Shown here: in pieces, positions 5,254-12,222 of the stretch | Layout of the letters: each line of letters starts with the position of its first letter | Position numbering within the stretch: position 1 is the stretch's first letter | From: Bacillota bacterium | GTDB taxonomy: Bacteria > Bacillota_E > Symbiobacteriia > Symbiobacteriales > Symbiobacteriaceae | DNA length: 14,044 nt | Assembly: GCA_003242675.1 (NCBI GenBank) | Contig: QGVE01000065.1 | Span: 1-14,044, forward strand | Direction: 5' to 3' | Notes under the pieces: generated by a model | What the model saw: the letters and a program-made list of their open reading frames with translations, nothing else | What the model was told of the DNA's origin: nothing | Databases searched by the model: none | Translations under genes and position numbers: made by a program

Positions 5254-7038
5254 TCAGCGCAGGAGCGGCCCGCAGCCGCCCCCCGCACCCGGCCAGCGGA
5301 TCACGTAGACCGCGTCGCCCGCCCAGCCGGCCGGAAGCCCGTCTCCCAGCTCGACCCGGCTCCCGTCGGCCAGGCGGTACACGAAGACCCCTTTCCAGGG
5401 TCCCGCGGCGGCCAGGATCCGGTCGCCCGCCGCATCCCAGAACGCGGGGGCTGCGCCGGCCTCCTCCACCGGGACGGGGGGCCCGCCCTCGAGGGGAACG
5501 ATCCACGCGCCGCCCCTTTCCCCGAGGACCAGCAGATGATCCCCCCGGGGGCTCCACGCAAGGCGCGCCTCCCAGGCCGGAACCGGCAGCGGCGCGGTCA
5601 GCACCCGCCGCTCGTCTTCTTCCCGGTCGTAGATCACCACGCGGCTTCCGCCTGCGGGGAGCCGGGGCGCCAGCGCGGCAATCCGGCTGCCGTCCGGGCT
5701 CCATTCCAGCGGGAGCGGCGCGCCGCTCCGGAGGAGCGGTTCGCCCTCCAGGAACCCCGGGATGGTGCGCGCAGCGCCGGTCTCCACATCCACCAGGGCC
5801 AGCGCGTACCCGGCCCGGTCGGTGCCGCCCGCGCCGCCCGGGGCGAGGTAGGCCGCCGTGCGCCCGTCCGGCGAGAAGGCCGCTGCCGCCGGCACCGCGG
5901 GGGGCAGCCCGGGCGGGGGCCCGGCTTCGGCGGCGGACGGATCCCAAAGCTGCCAGGCCGCTCCCCCGGGCGGCCGGTTGAGCAGGCGGCCCGCAACCCA
6001 GTGGAGCGCGCCGCCGTCCAGTTCCGTGGGGATCAGCCGGTTCTCGGCCAGGTCCACGACGATCACCCGGTCATCCCGCCACTCGTCCCCCAGGCTCCGC
6101 CAGGACCGCAGGGCGATCCATGCGCCGTCGGGAGACGGCCGGGCCTCGCGGATGGCCGGCGGCAGGGTGAGCAAGGCCTGGGAATCGCCGGTCGTAAGGT
6201 CCACCCGCTCCAGATAAGGGAGGCTGGCCTCGCTCCACAGCGTGAGCGGATCGCGGGCGACGGAGAGCCCGCTGCTGGCCGCGACGACGCTCCGCAGATC
6301 GAGGTGCAGACGGGCCGGGGCCTCGTCCATGTCGATCCACCAGCGGTGGCCGGCCCCGCGGCCCAAGGTCACCCGCTGCTCACCCGCGCACTCCCGCACC
6401 CCGTCCAGCCAGGCGGTCAGGCTGCCGTCGTCGACGGCCTGGTCGAAGTCCAGCACCAGCCGCAGCGGCCCCGCGGGCACGACCGCCTCATGCCCCTCCA
6501 GCGGAACCAGGGCGCCGTCCGGGCCGCGGTAGCTCAGGGCGACGGTCGGCTCCGGGTAGCGGACCAGGACCGTGTGCGAGCCGGCGACGCCCTCCAGCCA
6601 GGCGCTCCAGCGGTCGGGCAGCGGCGGCTCGAAGCGGGCCTGGATCACGCCGAGGACGGTGCGCACCTGCGCGGGCTCCGCCCCCTCGGTGCGCAGCAGG
6701 CCCCGGTAGGGCCTGGCGTCGTCGGCGTCCAGCTGCCAGGTGATCTCCACCGCCCCGGACCCGACGGCCACCTCCCGCTGCCACGGCTCCAGGCGGACGA
6801 CCGTGATGCCGTCCACGACCCGTGAGAGGACGGGCGTGGCCCGATACAGCAGCCGGTCGACCAGGCGCGGCGGCGCGCCCGTCGCCTCCCCCGAGGGCGC
6901 GGGCGCGCCGGAAGGATCCACGTCCGCCGTGGTCGGTACCGCCTCCGGAACCACCGGAGCCTGCTGGGGCCTGCCGCAGCCGGCCAGCAGCATGAGGCCG
7001 AGGGCCGCCGACAGGAAGGCACGCATCGCGCCGCGCAT
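5254..7038 (-). CDS. Lipoprotein with beta-propeller-like (TolB/WD40-type) repeats
   Basis: A 594-residue secreted lipoprotein. The signal peptide MRGAMRAFLSAALGLMLLAGC ends in lipobox LLAGC with Cys21 as the lipid site, followed by a Pro/Ala/Thr-rich linker to about residue 56. Residues 60-290 form a domain I cannot name. The C-terminal half has repeated SPDG blade motifs: PSPDG (301), FSPDG (388), WSPDG (446), WSPRG (495), typical of TolB/PD40 propellers, which usually bind proteins or ligands outside the membrane. Several ATGs cluster at the start; the one at 7038 is preferred because GGAAGG (7048-7053) lies 9 nt upstream. No catalytic motif was seen. Transcribed away from the helix-turn-helix gene, with an inverted repeat at its ribosome binding site. 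Confidence 0.8.
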   Translation of the reverse strand: MRGAMRAFLSAALGLMLLAGCGRPQQAPVVPEAVPTTADVDPSGAPAPSGEATGAPPRLVDRLLYRATPVLSRVVDGITVVRLEPWQREVAVGSGAVEITWQLDADDARPYRGLLRTEGAEPAQVRTVLGVIQARFEPPLPDRWSAWLEGVAGSHTVLVRYPEPTVALSYRGPDGALVPLEGHEAVVPAGPLRLVLDFDQAVDDGSLTAWLDGVRECAGEQRVTLGRGAGHRWWIDMDEAPARLHLDLRSVVAASSGLSVARDPLTLWSEASLPYLERVDLTTGDSQALLTLPPAIREARPSPDGAWIALRSWRSLGDEWRDDRVIVVDLAENRLIPTELDGGALHWVAGRLLNRPPGGAAWQLWDPSAAEAGPPPGLPPAVPAAAAFSPDGRTAAYLAPGGAGGTDRAGYALALVDVETGAARTIPGFLEGEPLLRSGAPLPLEWSPDGSRIAALAPRLPAGGSRVVIYDREEDERRVLTAPLPVPAWEARLAWSPRGDHLLVLGERGGAWIVPLEGGPPVPVEEAGAAPAFWDAAGDRILAAAGPWKGVFVYRLADGSRVELGDGLPAGWAGDAVYVIRWPGAGGGCGPLLR

Positions 7039-7052
7039 CGCCATCATCCTTC

Positions 7053-7068
7053 CGTCACAAGTGTGACG
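7053..7068. promoter_or_regulatory. Operator-like inverted repeat at the lipoprotein start
   Basis: CGTCACA and TGTGACG are separated by two bases, giving a perfect 16-bp palindromic site that abuts the GGAAGG ribosome binding site of the lipoprotein gene. It resembles a dimeric repressor operator, and could equally form an mRNA hairpin next to the ribosome binding site. The 206-bp divergent region to 7245 also holds CCGGC-GGC-GCCGG and GGGGT/ACCCC hairpins, with no clear promoter hexamers. Confidence 0.4.
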
Positions 7069-7244
7069 AGGAAGCGCGGGCCGGGGTTCACATGGACCCC
7101 CCTGCCGGCGGCGCCGGCCGGGCCTGGTCGAATCGGCGGCAGGAAACCCCGGCGCGGGAGGAGAATCGTATGGAGACTTTATCCTGGGCAAGTGTAGCGC
7201 CGACCTGTCATGGGAAGTATTGCATAGACGGAGGGATACGCACC

Positions 7245-7679
7245 ATGGCCGACACGGAAGCCAAGAACCAGGGGAGCGAGCCGTACTACGCGACCGCCCG
7301 CGTTCTCGGCACGGGGACGACCAGCTCGCCGACCATGAAGATCTGGCGGGTCATGGATGAATACCTGACGAAGTACGGGCGCGCGGTCAGCGCGTCCGAG
7401 CTCTCGCGCGAGACCGGGCTGTCGATCGAGGAGATCGACGAGATCTTCGCGCAGGAGTACTACCAGAAGCACTACGGGTTCCGCCGCTTTAACAGCCTCG
7501 AGGAGTGGCGCGCCTGGGCCCTGGAGACCGGCGTGCTCTACAACCCCGAACTCCACCGGCCGGATCCCGGGGAGGGGCAGGCCGAGGGCGAGAACCGGGC
7601 GGAAGGCGCGGCTCCGGCCGGCGGCGCGGGCCCGGAGAACCCCTCGCCGGGCGAGGCGCCCGAAAGCGCCGGCGCATGA
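7245..7679 (+). CDS. Small helix-turn-helix-like protein
   Basis: A 144-residue protein. Residues 32-75 look like a winged-helix or helix-turn-helix domain (VSASELSRETGLSIEEIDEIF at 48-68 is a typical HTH pattern), followed by an aromatic-rich stretch (YYQKHYGFRRFNSLEEWRAW, 72-91). The tail from about 106 is a disordered Gly/Ala/Glu/Pro stretch. It could be a DNA-binding regulator, possibly of the divergent lipoprotein gene, but I know no family match. The ATG at 7245 has GGAGGG (7230-7235) 9 nt upstream. An in-frame ATG at 7170 also has a good site (GGGAGGAG, 7156-7163, 6 nt away) and would add 25 residues. A strong terminator follows. Confidence 0.75.
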   Translation: MADTEAKNQGSEPYYATARVLGTGTTSSPTMKIWRVMDEYLTKYGRAVSASELSRETGLSIEEIDEIFAQEYYQKHYGFRRFNSLEEWRAWALETGVLYNPELHRPDPGEGQAEGENRAEGAAPAGGAGPENPSPGEAPESAGA

Positions 7680-7704
7680 GCGGCGGCGTCACGTGCGCAA
7701 AGCG

Positions 7705-7740
7705 AAAGTCCCGACGGGCACCGCCCGCGGGACTTTTCTT
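7705..7740 (+). terminator. Intrinsic terminator after the HTH-like gene
   Basis: AAAGTCCCG (7705-7713) pairs with CGGGACTTT (7728-7736), and within it CGGGC pairs with GCCCG around an ACC loop. TTTTCTT follows. It separates the HTH-like gene from the glycerate kinase operon, so the latter needs its own promoter downstream. Confidence 0.9.
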
Positions 7741-7742
7741 AG

Positions 7743-7797
7743 TTCCCGCAAGGAAAATCGGCGAAGGACGGGGTAATCGGTACGCAGCGGGAATCGG
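7743..7797 (+). promoter_or_regulatory. Repeat-bearing leader of the glycerate kinase operon
   Basis: AATCGG occurs three times in direct orientation (7756, 7775, 7792), and TTCCCGC (7743-7749) can pair with GCGGGAA (7787-7793). The spacing of 19 and 17 bp is not a clean helical repeat. The region lies between the upstream terminator and glycerate kinase, where the operon promoter must be; I could not settle -35/-10 hexamers. It may be a regulator-binding region. Confidence 0.25.
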
Positions 7798-7864
7798 CAG
7801 GGCCAGCGCAGCGGCCGGACCCGGCCGGCCCGCGGCACCACGCCCGCCGGAGGGAGGTCTCCCG

Positions 7865-9022
7865 ATGAAGATCGTGATCGCACCGGACTCCTACAAGGGA
7901 TCCCTGACCGCCGCCCAGGTGGCGGAAGCGATGGCCGCCGGGGTGCGGCGCGTCTGGCCGGACGCGGACCTGGCCCTGGTGCCCATGGCCGACGGGGGCG
8001 AGGGCACGGTCCAGGCGCTGGTGGATGCCACGGGCGGCCGGCTGATCACCGCCGCCGTGCGCGGACCCCTCGGCGATCCCGTCGAGGCCGTCTTCGGCAT
8101 GCTGGGCGACGGCGAGACGGCCGTGATCGAGATGGCGCAGGCGTCCGGCCTTACCCTGGTGCCGCCGGAGCGGCGGAACCCGCTGATCACCACCACGTAC
8201 GGCACGGGCGAGCTGATCCGCCGGGCCCTGGACCTGGGCGCGAAGCGCCTGATCATCGGCATCGGCGGCAGCGCCACCAACGACGGCGGCGCCGGCATGG
8301 CGCAGGCCCTGGGTGCCCGCCTGCTGGACGAGGACGGGCGGGAACTGGAGCCCGGCGGTGCGGCGCTCGCGCGCCTCGCACGCATCGACGTCGCGGGCCT
8401 CGACCCGCGGGTGCGGTCGGTGCAGATCACGGTCGCCTGCGACGTCGACAACCCCCTGACCGGCCCCCGGGGGGCCTCCGCGGTCTTCGGCCCCCAGAAG
8501 GGCGCCACCCCGGAGATGGTGGTCCAGCTCGACGCCGCCCTGCGCCGGTGGGCGGAGGTGATCCGGCGGGACCTGGGGCGGGACGTGGAGAACGTCCCGG
8601 GCGCCGGCGCTGCCGGCGGCCTGGGCGCGGGGCTGATGGCCTTCCTGAATGCCGAGCTCCGCCGGGGCGTCGAGATCGTCGTCGAGGCCACCGGCCTGGA
8701 CCGCCACCTGGCCGGGGCTGACCTGTGCCTCACCGGGGAAGGCAGCACGGACTTCCAGACCGTGCGGGGCAAGACGCCGATGGGCGTGGCCGCGGCGGCC
8801 CGCCGGCACGGCGTCCCGGTGATCTGCCTGTCCGGGGGCCTGGGCCGGGACTACCAGCAGATCTACGACGTCGGCATCGACGCCGCCCTCCCCATCGTCC
8901 CCGGTCCGGTGGACCTGGAGACCGCGATCCGGGAGGCGGCGCGCTACGTCACGGACGCGACCGAGCGCGCCCTCCGGCTCGTGGCCGTGGGGAAGCGGCT
9001 GAGAACGGCGCAGGAGGGATGA
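7865..9022 (+). CDS. glxK: Glycerate 2-kinase (GlxK/GarK family)
   Basis: A 385-residue cytoplasmic kinase that phosphorylates D-glycerate with ATP; this family makes 2-phosphoglycerate, feeding lower glycolysis. The N-terminal signature MKIVIAPDSYKGSLTAAQVAEAM and the P-M-ADGGEGT block (about 40-48) are diagnostic, as are GIGGSATNDGGAGMAQALGARL (about 135-156) and the C-terminal LTGEGSTDFQTVRGKTPMGVA. Length is normal (375-390). The ATG at 7865 has GGAGGGAGG (7849-7857) 7 nt upstream. It is the first gene of an operon: hydroxypyruvate isomerase follows 5 nt after its stop codon, with the second gene's ribosome binding site inside this gene's end. The tartronate semialdehyde reductase needed between the two steps is not in the window. 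Confidence 0.95.
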   Translation: MKIVIAPDSYKGSLTAAQVAEAMAAGVRRVWPDADLALVPMADGGEGTVQALVDATGGRLITAAVRGPLGDPVEAVFGMLGDGETAVIEMAQASGLTLVPPERRNPLITTTYGTGELIRRALDLGAKRLIIGIGGSATNDGGAGMAQALGARLLDEDGRELEPGGAALARLARIDVAGLDPRVRSVQITVACDVDNPLTGPRGASAVFGPQKGATPEMVVQLDAALRRWAEVIRRDLGRDVENVPGAGAAGGLGAGLMAFLNAELRRGVEIVVEATGLDRHLAGADLCLTGEGSTDFQTVRGKTPMGVAAAARRHGVPVICLSGGLGRDYQQIYDVGIDAALPIVPGPVDLETAIREAARYVTDATERALRLVAVGKRLRTAQEG

Positions 9023-9027
9023 CGGAC

Positions 9028-9813
9028 ATGCCCAGGTTCGCCGCCAACCTGACCATGCTCTTCACGGAAGTGCCGTTCCTGGAGCGGTTCGCCGCCGCGC
9101 AGAAGGCGGGCTTCCGCAGCGTGGAGTTCCTGTTTCCCTATGCCTACTCCGTCTCCGAGATCCAGTCGCGGATCGACCGGCACCACCTGGAGGTCGTCCT
9201 GTTCAACCTGCCCGCCGGCGACTGGCAGGCCGGGGACCGGGGCATCGCCGCGGATCCCCGCCGGGTGGAGGAATTCCGGGATGGCGTGAGGCAGGCCATC
9301 CCGTGGGCGAAAGCCCTGGGCGTCCCCCGGCTCAACTGCCTGGCCGGCAAGCAGGTTCCGGGGGTCTCCTACGGGGAGCAGTGGAAGACGCTGGTGGAGA
9401 ACGTCCGCTTTGCCGCGCAGGCCCTGGGGGAGGCGGGACTCAGCCTGACGGTGGAGGCCCTGAACCACTTTGACATCCCCGGCGCATTCCTCACCCGGAC
9501 CGAGCAGGTGCTGGCCCTGCTGGCCGAGGTCGACCTGCCCAACGTGTTCGTGCAGTACGACGTCTACCACGCCCAGCGGGAGGAGGGCAACCTGGTGCCC
9601 ACGCTGCGGGAGCACCTGCCCAGGATCGGCCACATCCAAATCGCGGACAGCCCGGGCCGCCACCAGCCGGGCACGGGCGAGATCAACTACCGGTTCGTGC
9701 TGGGGGAGCTGGACCGCCTCGGCTACCAGGGGTACGTCTCGCTGGAGTACATTCCCGAGCCCGACACGGTGAGTTCGCTGGGCTGGATTCGGGAGTTCGG
9801 GTATCAGCTGTAG
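9028..9813 (+). CDS. hyi: Hydroxypyruvate isomerase
   Basis: A 261-residue TIM-barrel (xylose isomerase-like) cytoplasmic enzyme that interconverts hydroxypyruvate and tartronate semialdehyde. Metal ligands and catalytic residues are in the expected places: E143 (TVEALNHFDIPG), D178 and H181 (VQYDVYHAQ), Q204 and D207 (HIQIADSPGRHQPGTGEINY), E240 (SLEYIPEPDT). Length matches the family (about 258-264). The ATG at 9028 is chosen because AGGAGGG (9012-9018) lies 9 nt upstream; an ATG at 9019 overlaps the glycerate kinase stop codon but is too close to that site. It is translated right after glycerate kinase, so the pair is likely co-translated. Confidence 0.95.
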   Translation: MPRFAANLTMLFTEVPFLERFAAAQKAGFRSVEFLFPYAYSVSEIQSRIDRHHLEVVLFNLPAGDWQAGDRGIAADPRRVEEFRDGVRQAIPWAKALGVPRLNCLAGKQVPGVSYGEQWKTLVENVRFAAQALGEAGLSLTVEALNHFDIPGAFLTRTEQVLALLAEVDLPNVFVQYDVYHAQREEGNLVPTLREHLPRIGHIQIADSPGRHQPGTGEINYRFVLGELDRLGYQGYVSLEYIPEPDTVSSLGWIREFGYQL

Positions 9814-9824
9814 GGATAGCGGCA

Positions 9825-9855
9825 GGCGCCGCGGGGCTGTCGTCCCCGCGGCGCC
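9825..9855. terminator. GC-rich hairpin between convergent genes
   Basis: A perfect 12-bp stem (GGCGCCGCGGGG at 9825-9836 with CCCCGCGGCGCC at 9844-9855) around a 7-nt loop, 12 bp after the hyi stop codon and 38 bp from the amidoligase stop codon. It lacks a T-run on either strand, so it may act as a weak or Rho-assisted terminator or an mRNA end stabiliser. Confidence 0.5.
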
Positions 9856-9892
9856 GTCGCGTCATCTGGTTCCAGCGGCGCCCCGCCCTGCC

Positions 9893-10814
9893 TTATCGCT
9901 CCGGTTCCAGCGACCACCCCTCCGGGCCGGGCCGGGCGAGGAAAGCCGTGCGGCGTTCCTCCGAATCCTCGGCCGTAACCCGGAAGCCGTTGGCGACGGG
10001 CCGGATGGACAGGATCTCCGCGCCCGGCAGCCGCGCCCGCACCAGCGGCCCCAGCACGGGGATCAGGGCCTCTTCGAGCCACATCCGCTCCCGGTGCCAG
10101 AGCGGCGCCGGCTGCGGCGGGGGGTAGCCTTCCGCCGGCGCGCCCAGGAAGGCCGCCAGCGCAGCCCCATCCGCCTCCGACGGCCCCGGAAGCCGGCCTG
10201 CGCCCACCGCTGCGACGAAGCGCAGGCAGAGTTCGACCGTGTTCACGACCTCACGGTAATCCAGGGAACCGTTGGGATAGCGAATCTCCACGGTGCCGAA
10301 GTCGAACCACGCCGCCGCGTTGATGCCGCAGCGGTGCGACTGCGGTCGCCCCCGGTGAACCAGCGCCTCCCGCTGCGGGTTGGCCAGGTAGCGCCGGCGC
10401 ATCTCCGGCACCACCGGCGGGCAGTGGATCCGCCGGTCCTCGGCCGTCCGCAGGAGCCGGCGCAGCGCGTCCTGGTGCGCCAGGGCCGCGTCGATCAGCG
10501 GGAGCACGATGTCCTGCCCCCCGGGGCTCCAGCCCCACGTGCACGTGCAGGCCGCAGCTCCAGTTCGCCCGGGCGCCGGTGGCCGTGAGGCGCGCCAGCA
10601 TCACCCGGATCTGCTCCCGGTCACGCCAGAGCAGGGGCGGCGGCCTCAGCTCGGCGCCGGAATCCTCGCCCGCGTCGTCCACCTGCCGCTCATTCCGGTC
10701 CATCACCCAGCCGGGCAGCAGCGGCACACCCGCCGGGTCACCCTCCACGAACTCGATCTCAACCCCGAACCTGAGTTCCTGCCAGTCTATGGCTTTCGGC
10801 CACATCTGCGTCAT
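9893..10814 (-). pseudogene. Amidoligase-family gene with a one-base frameshift
   Basis: Two overlapping minus-strand frames join into one protein of the putative amidoligase family (PF12224 type, glutamine-synthetase-like fold), enzymes expected to form amide bonds using ATP. The first part (from the ATG at 10814, ribosome site AAGGAG at 10819-10824) holds FGVEIEF (16-22) and CGLHVHVG (87-94). The second holds HRCGINAAAWFDFGTVEIRYPNGSLD. The break falls in a G6 run (C6 at 10517-10522 on the plus strand): dropping one G gives LEPRGQDIVLPLID and a 306-residue product ending at 9893. A sequencing error, a recent mutation or slippage could explain it; a simple -1 shift would not, since that frame stops soon after. 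It lies downstream of uppP on the same strand. Confidence 0.75.
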
Positions 10815-10855
10815 TCCTCTCCTTCCCGGCGTTGGTCACACCGCGGCCGAGAAGG

Positions 10856-10881
10856 AGGCCCCCTCACCTAAAGGGGCGCCT
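10856..10881 (-). terminator. Possible weak terminator downstream of uppP
   Basis: AGGC+CCCC pairs with GGGG+GCCT around a 9-nt loop with one bulged base; on the minus strand it is followed by CCTTCTC rather than a true T-run. It lies between uppP and the amidoligase gene. No separate promoter for the amidoligase could be called, so read-through from uppP is possible. Confidence 0.3.
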
Positions 10882-10900
10882 GCTGGAGGATCATTGTCGG

Positions 10901-10970
10901 ACTCACCACTCACCACTCACCACTCACCGCTCACCGCCCACTGCTCAACGCCCACCGCCCACCACTCACA
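10901..10970. repeat. Heptanucleotide tandem repeat (about 10 copies)
   Basis: Ten 7-mers in register, plus strand: four ACTCACC, then GCTCACC, GCCCACT, GCTCAAC, GCCCACC, GCCCACC and ACTCACA. The copies nearest 10901 are identical, the ones nearer uppP are degenerate. The array overlaps the last bases of uppP: its TGA stop codon is the complement of 10966-10968, inside the last unit. This resembles short tandemly repeated repetitive sequences of other bacteria. Confidence 0.85.
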
Positions 10971-11760
10971 CACCCCGCGCCAGCAGCAGGGCGATGGCCA
11001 GCGCAGCCACGATCCCCCGGTACAGGGCGAAGACCAGGTAGGACCCCCGCTGCAGGTACCGCAGCAGGGCCGCGATCACCGCATAGCCGCTCGCCGCCGC
11101 TGCGGCGACGCCCGCGAAGAACGCGGGGGTGAACATGGCCGGCTCCGCGTCGGGGATCACCAGCAGCGCCCCGCCCAGGATGATCGGCCAGCCCAGCAGG
11201 AACGAGACCTTGGCCGCCGTCTCCCGCCGGAGCCCGAGGGCCAGGCCGGCGGTGATGGTCGCGCCCGACCGGGAGACGCCGGGGATGACCGCCAGGGCCT
11301 GCGCGAGCCCGATCCAGATCACGTCCGACACCCGGATCTCCTCCAGCGACCGCCGCTTGGGCCCGAACCGGTCCGCCAGGTACAGGATGACGCCCACCGC
11401 CGCCAGCAGAAGGGCGATGGTCAGGATGGACTGGCGGAATACCGCCTCCACCACGTCCTCCATGAGCAGGCCGAAGATCGCCCCGGGTACCGTCCCCAGC
11501 ACGATCCCCCAGGCCAGCCTGCCTGTGGGGGTCTTCATCCCCTTCGTCAGCCCCTCCACCGCCAGCGCGATCAGGTCGCGCCAGAAGTAGACGGTGACGG
11601 CGATGAGGGTGCCGACGTGCAGGGCCAGGTCGAAGGCCAGCCCTGAGGGCTGCCAGCCCAAGGCCCACGGGACCAGGATGAGGTGCGCCGAACTGGAGAT
11701 GGGCAGGAACTCGGCCAGCCCCTGGACGATGCCCAGGAGGATCGCCTGCAAGACGGTCAC
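10966..11760 (-). CDS. uppP: Undecaprenyl-diphosphatase
   Basis: A 264-residue integral membrane enzyme that dephosphorylates undecaprenyl diphosphate to recycle the lipid carrier for peptidoglycan and other envelope polymers; it also confers bacitracin tolerance. Q13GLAE17FLPISSSAH26L carries the (E/Q)xxxE motif and a catalytic His; PGVSRSGAT (160-168) carries the key Arg164. About seven or eight hydrophobic segments are visible. Length is typical (260-276). The GTG at 11760 is preferred because GGAGGG (11767-11772) lies 6 nt upstream; an in-frame ATG at 11808 would add 16 polar residues. Upstream TACACT (near 11800) is a possible -10 without a good -35. The stop codon sits inside a heptamer repeat. 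It follows the RraB-family gene with an 84-nt gap. Confidence 0.95.
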   Translation of the reverse strand: MTVLQAILLGIVQGLAEFLPISSSAHLILVPWALGWQPSGLAFDLALHVGTLIAVTVYFWRDLIALAVEGLTKGMKTPTGRLAWGIVLGTVPGAIFGLLMEDVVEAVFRQSILTIALLLAAVGVILYLADRFGPKRRSLEEIRVSDVIWIGLAQALAVIPGVSRSGATITAGLALGLRRETAAKVSFLLGWPIILGGALLVIPDAEPAMFTPAFFAGVAAAAASGYAVIAALLRYLQRGSYLVFALYRGIVAALAIALLLARGV

Positions 11761-11776
11761 GGGGATCCCTCCGTCC

Positions 11777-11791
11777 TGTTTCCGGTAAACA
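11777..11791. promoter_or_regulatory. Inverted repeat between the uppP RBS and promoter region
   Basis: TGTTT and AAACA are separated by CCGGT, a 15-bp dyad 5 bp beyond the uppP ribosome binding site. It could be an operator or a leader hairpin; the site is not specific enough to name a regulator. Confidence 0.3.
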
Positions 11792-11844
11792 AAACCAGTG
11801 TACCACACGTTTCGGCGGAGGGCGACAGCAGCCTCATCCTTTTC

Positions 11845-12201
11845 TTAGTTCGGCACATGGGTCTGCCAGCCGTCGTAGACCACGTCGAACTGGCGGGCCA
11901 GCGCGTCCAGCTCGTCCGAGACGGCCAGCAGCCGCCGCTCCTCGAGGAGCTCGAGCCGCACGGCAACCAGCCGCCAGGTCCGGTCGCGGCTCTCGGGGTC
12001 GTAGGTCAGGCTCTCCACCTTGAACCCGCGCTCCTCCAGGGCGGCCGCCAGGCCGTCGATGTCGCCCCCTTCCGCCGCGTAGAAGTGCTGCTCCAGCACA
12101 AATGGCTCCCGCGGCGGGTTGGCCGGGTCCACCGTAGAACGGAACGCCCGGATGGTCGCGGCGTGGCGCGCCGCCCGTTCGGCCTCGGTCTCCGGTCGCA
12201 C
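11845..12201 (-). CDS. rraB: RraB-family protein
   Basis: A 118-residue soluble protein resembling the RraB family (PF06877), named for the E. coli protein that binds and inhibits ribonuclease E; outside gammaproteobacteria the role is not settled. Family-like features: LEQHFYAAEGGDIDGLAAALEERGF (about 36-60), V-x-SLTYDPES-x-x-x-x-WRLVAVRLELLEER, and a C-terminal FDVVYDGWQTHV. It is a little shorter than E. coli RraB. The GTG at 12201 has AGGAGG 8 nt upstream (12210-12215). It lies 21 nt after the stop codon of the glycoside hydrolase family 3 gene, so the two are probably one operon. Whether this organism has an RNase E/G partner cannot be seen here. Confidence 0.75.
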   Translation of the reverse strand: MRPETEAERAARHAATIRAFRSTVDPANPPREPFVLEQHFYAAEGGDIDGLAAALEERGFKVESLTYDPESRDRTWRLVAVRLELLEERRLLAVSDELDALARQFDVVYDGWQTHVPN

Positions 12202-12222
12202 GGATCGCGCCTCCTTTCGTGC

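Noticed and set aside
5170..6825. Plus-strand open frame of about 551 codons opposite the lipoprotein gene
   Set aside because: Low-complexity Arg/Pro/Gly composition with no domain, opposite a gene with signal peptide and propeller motifs; a GC-driven shadow.
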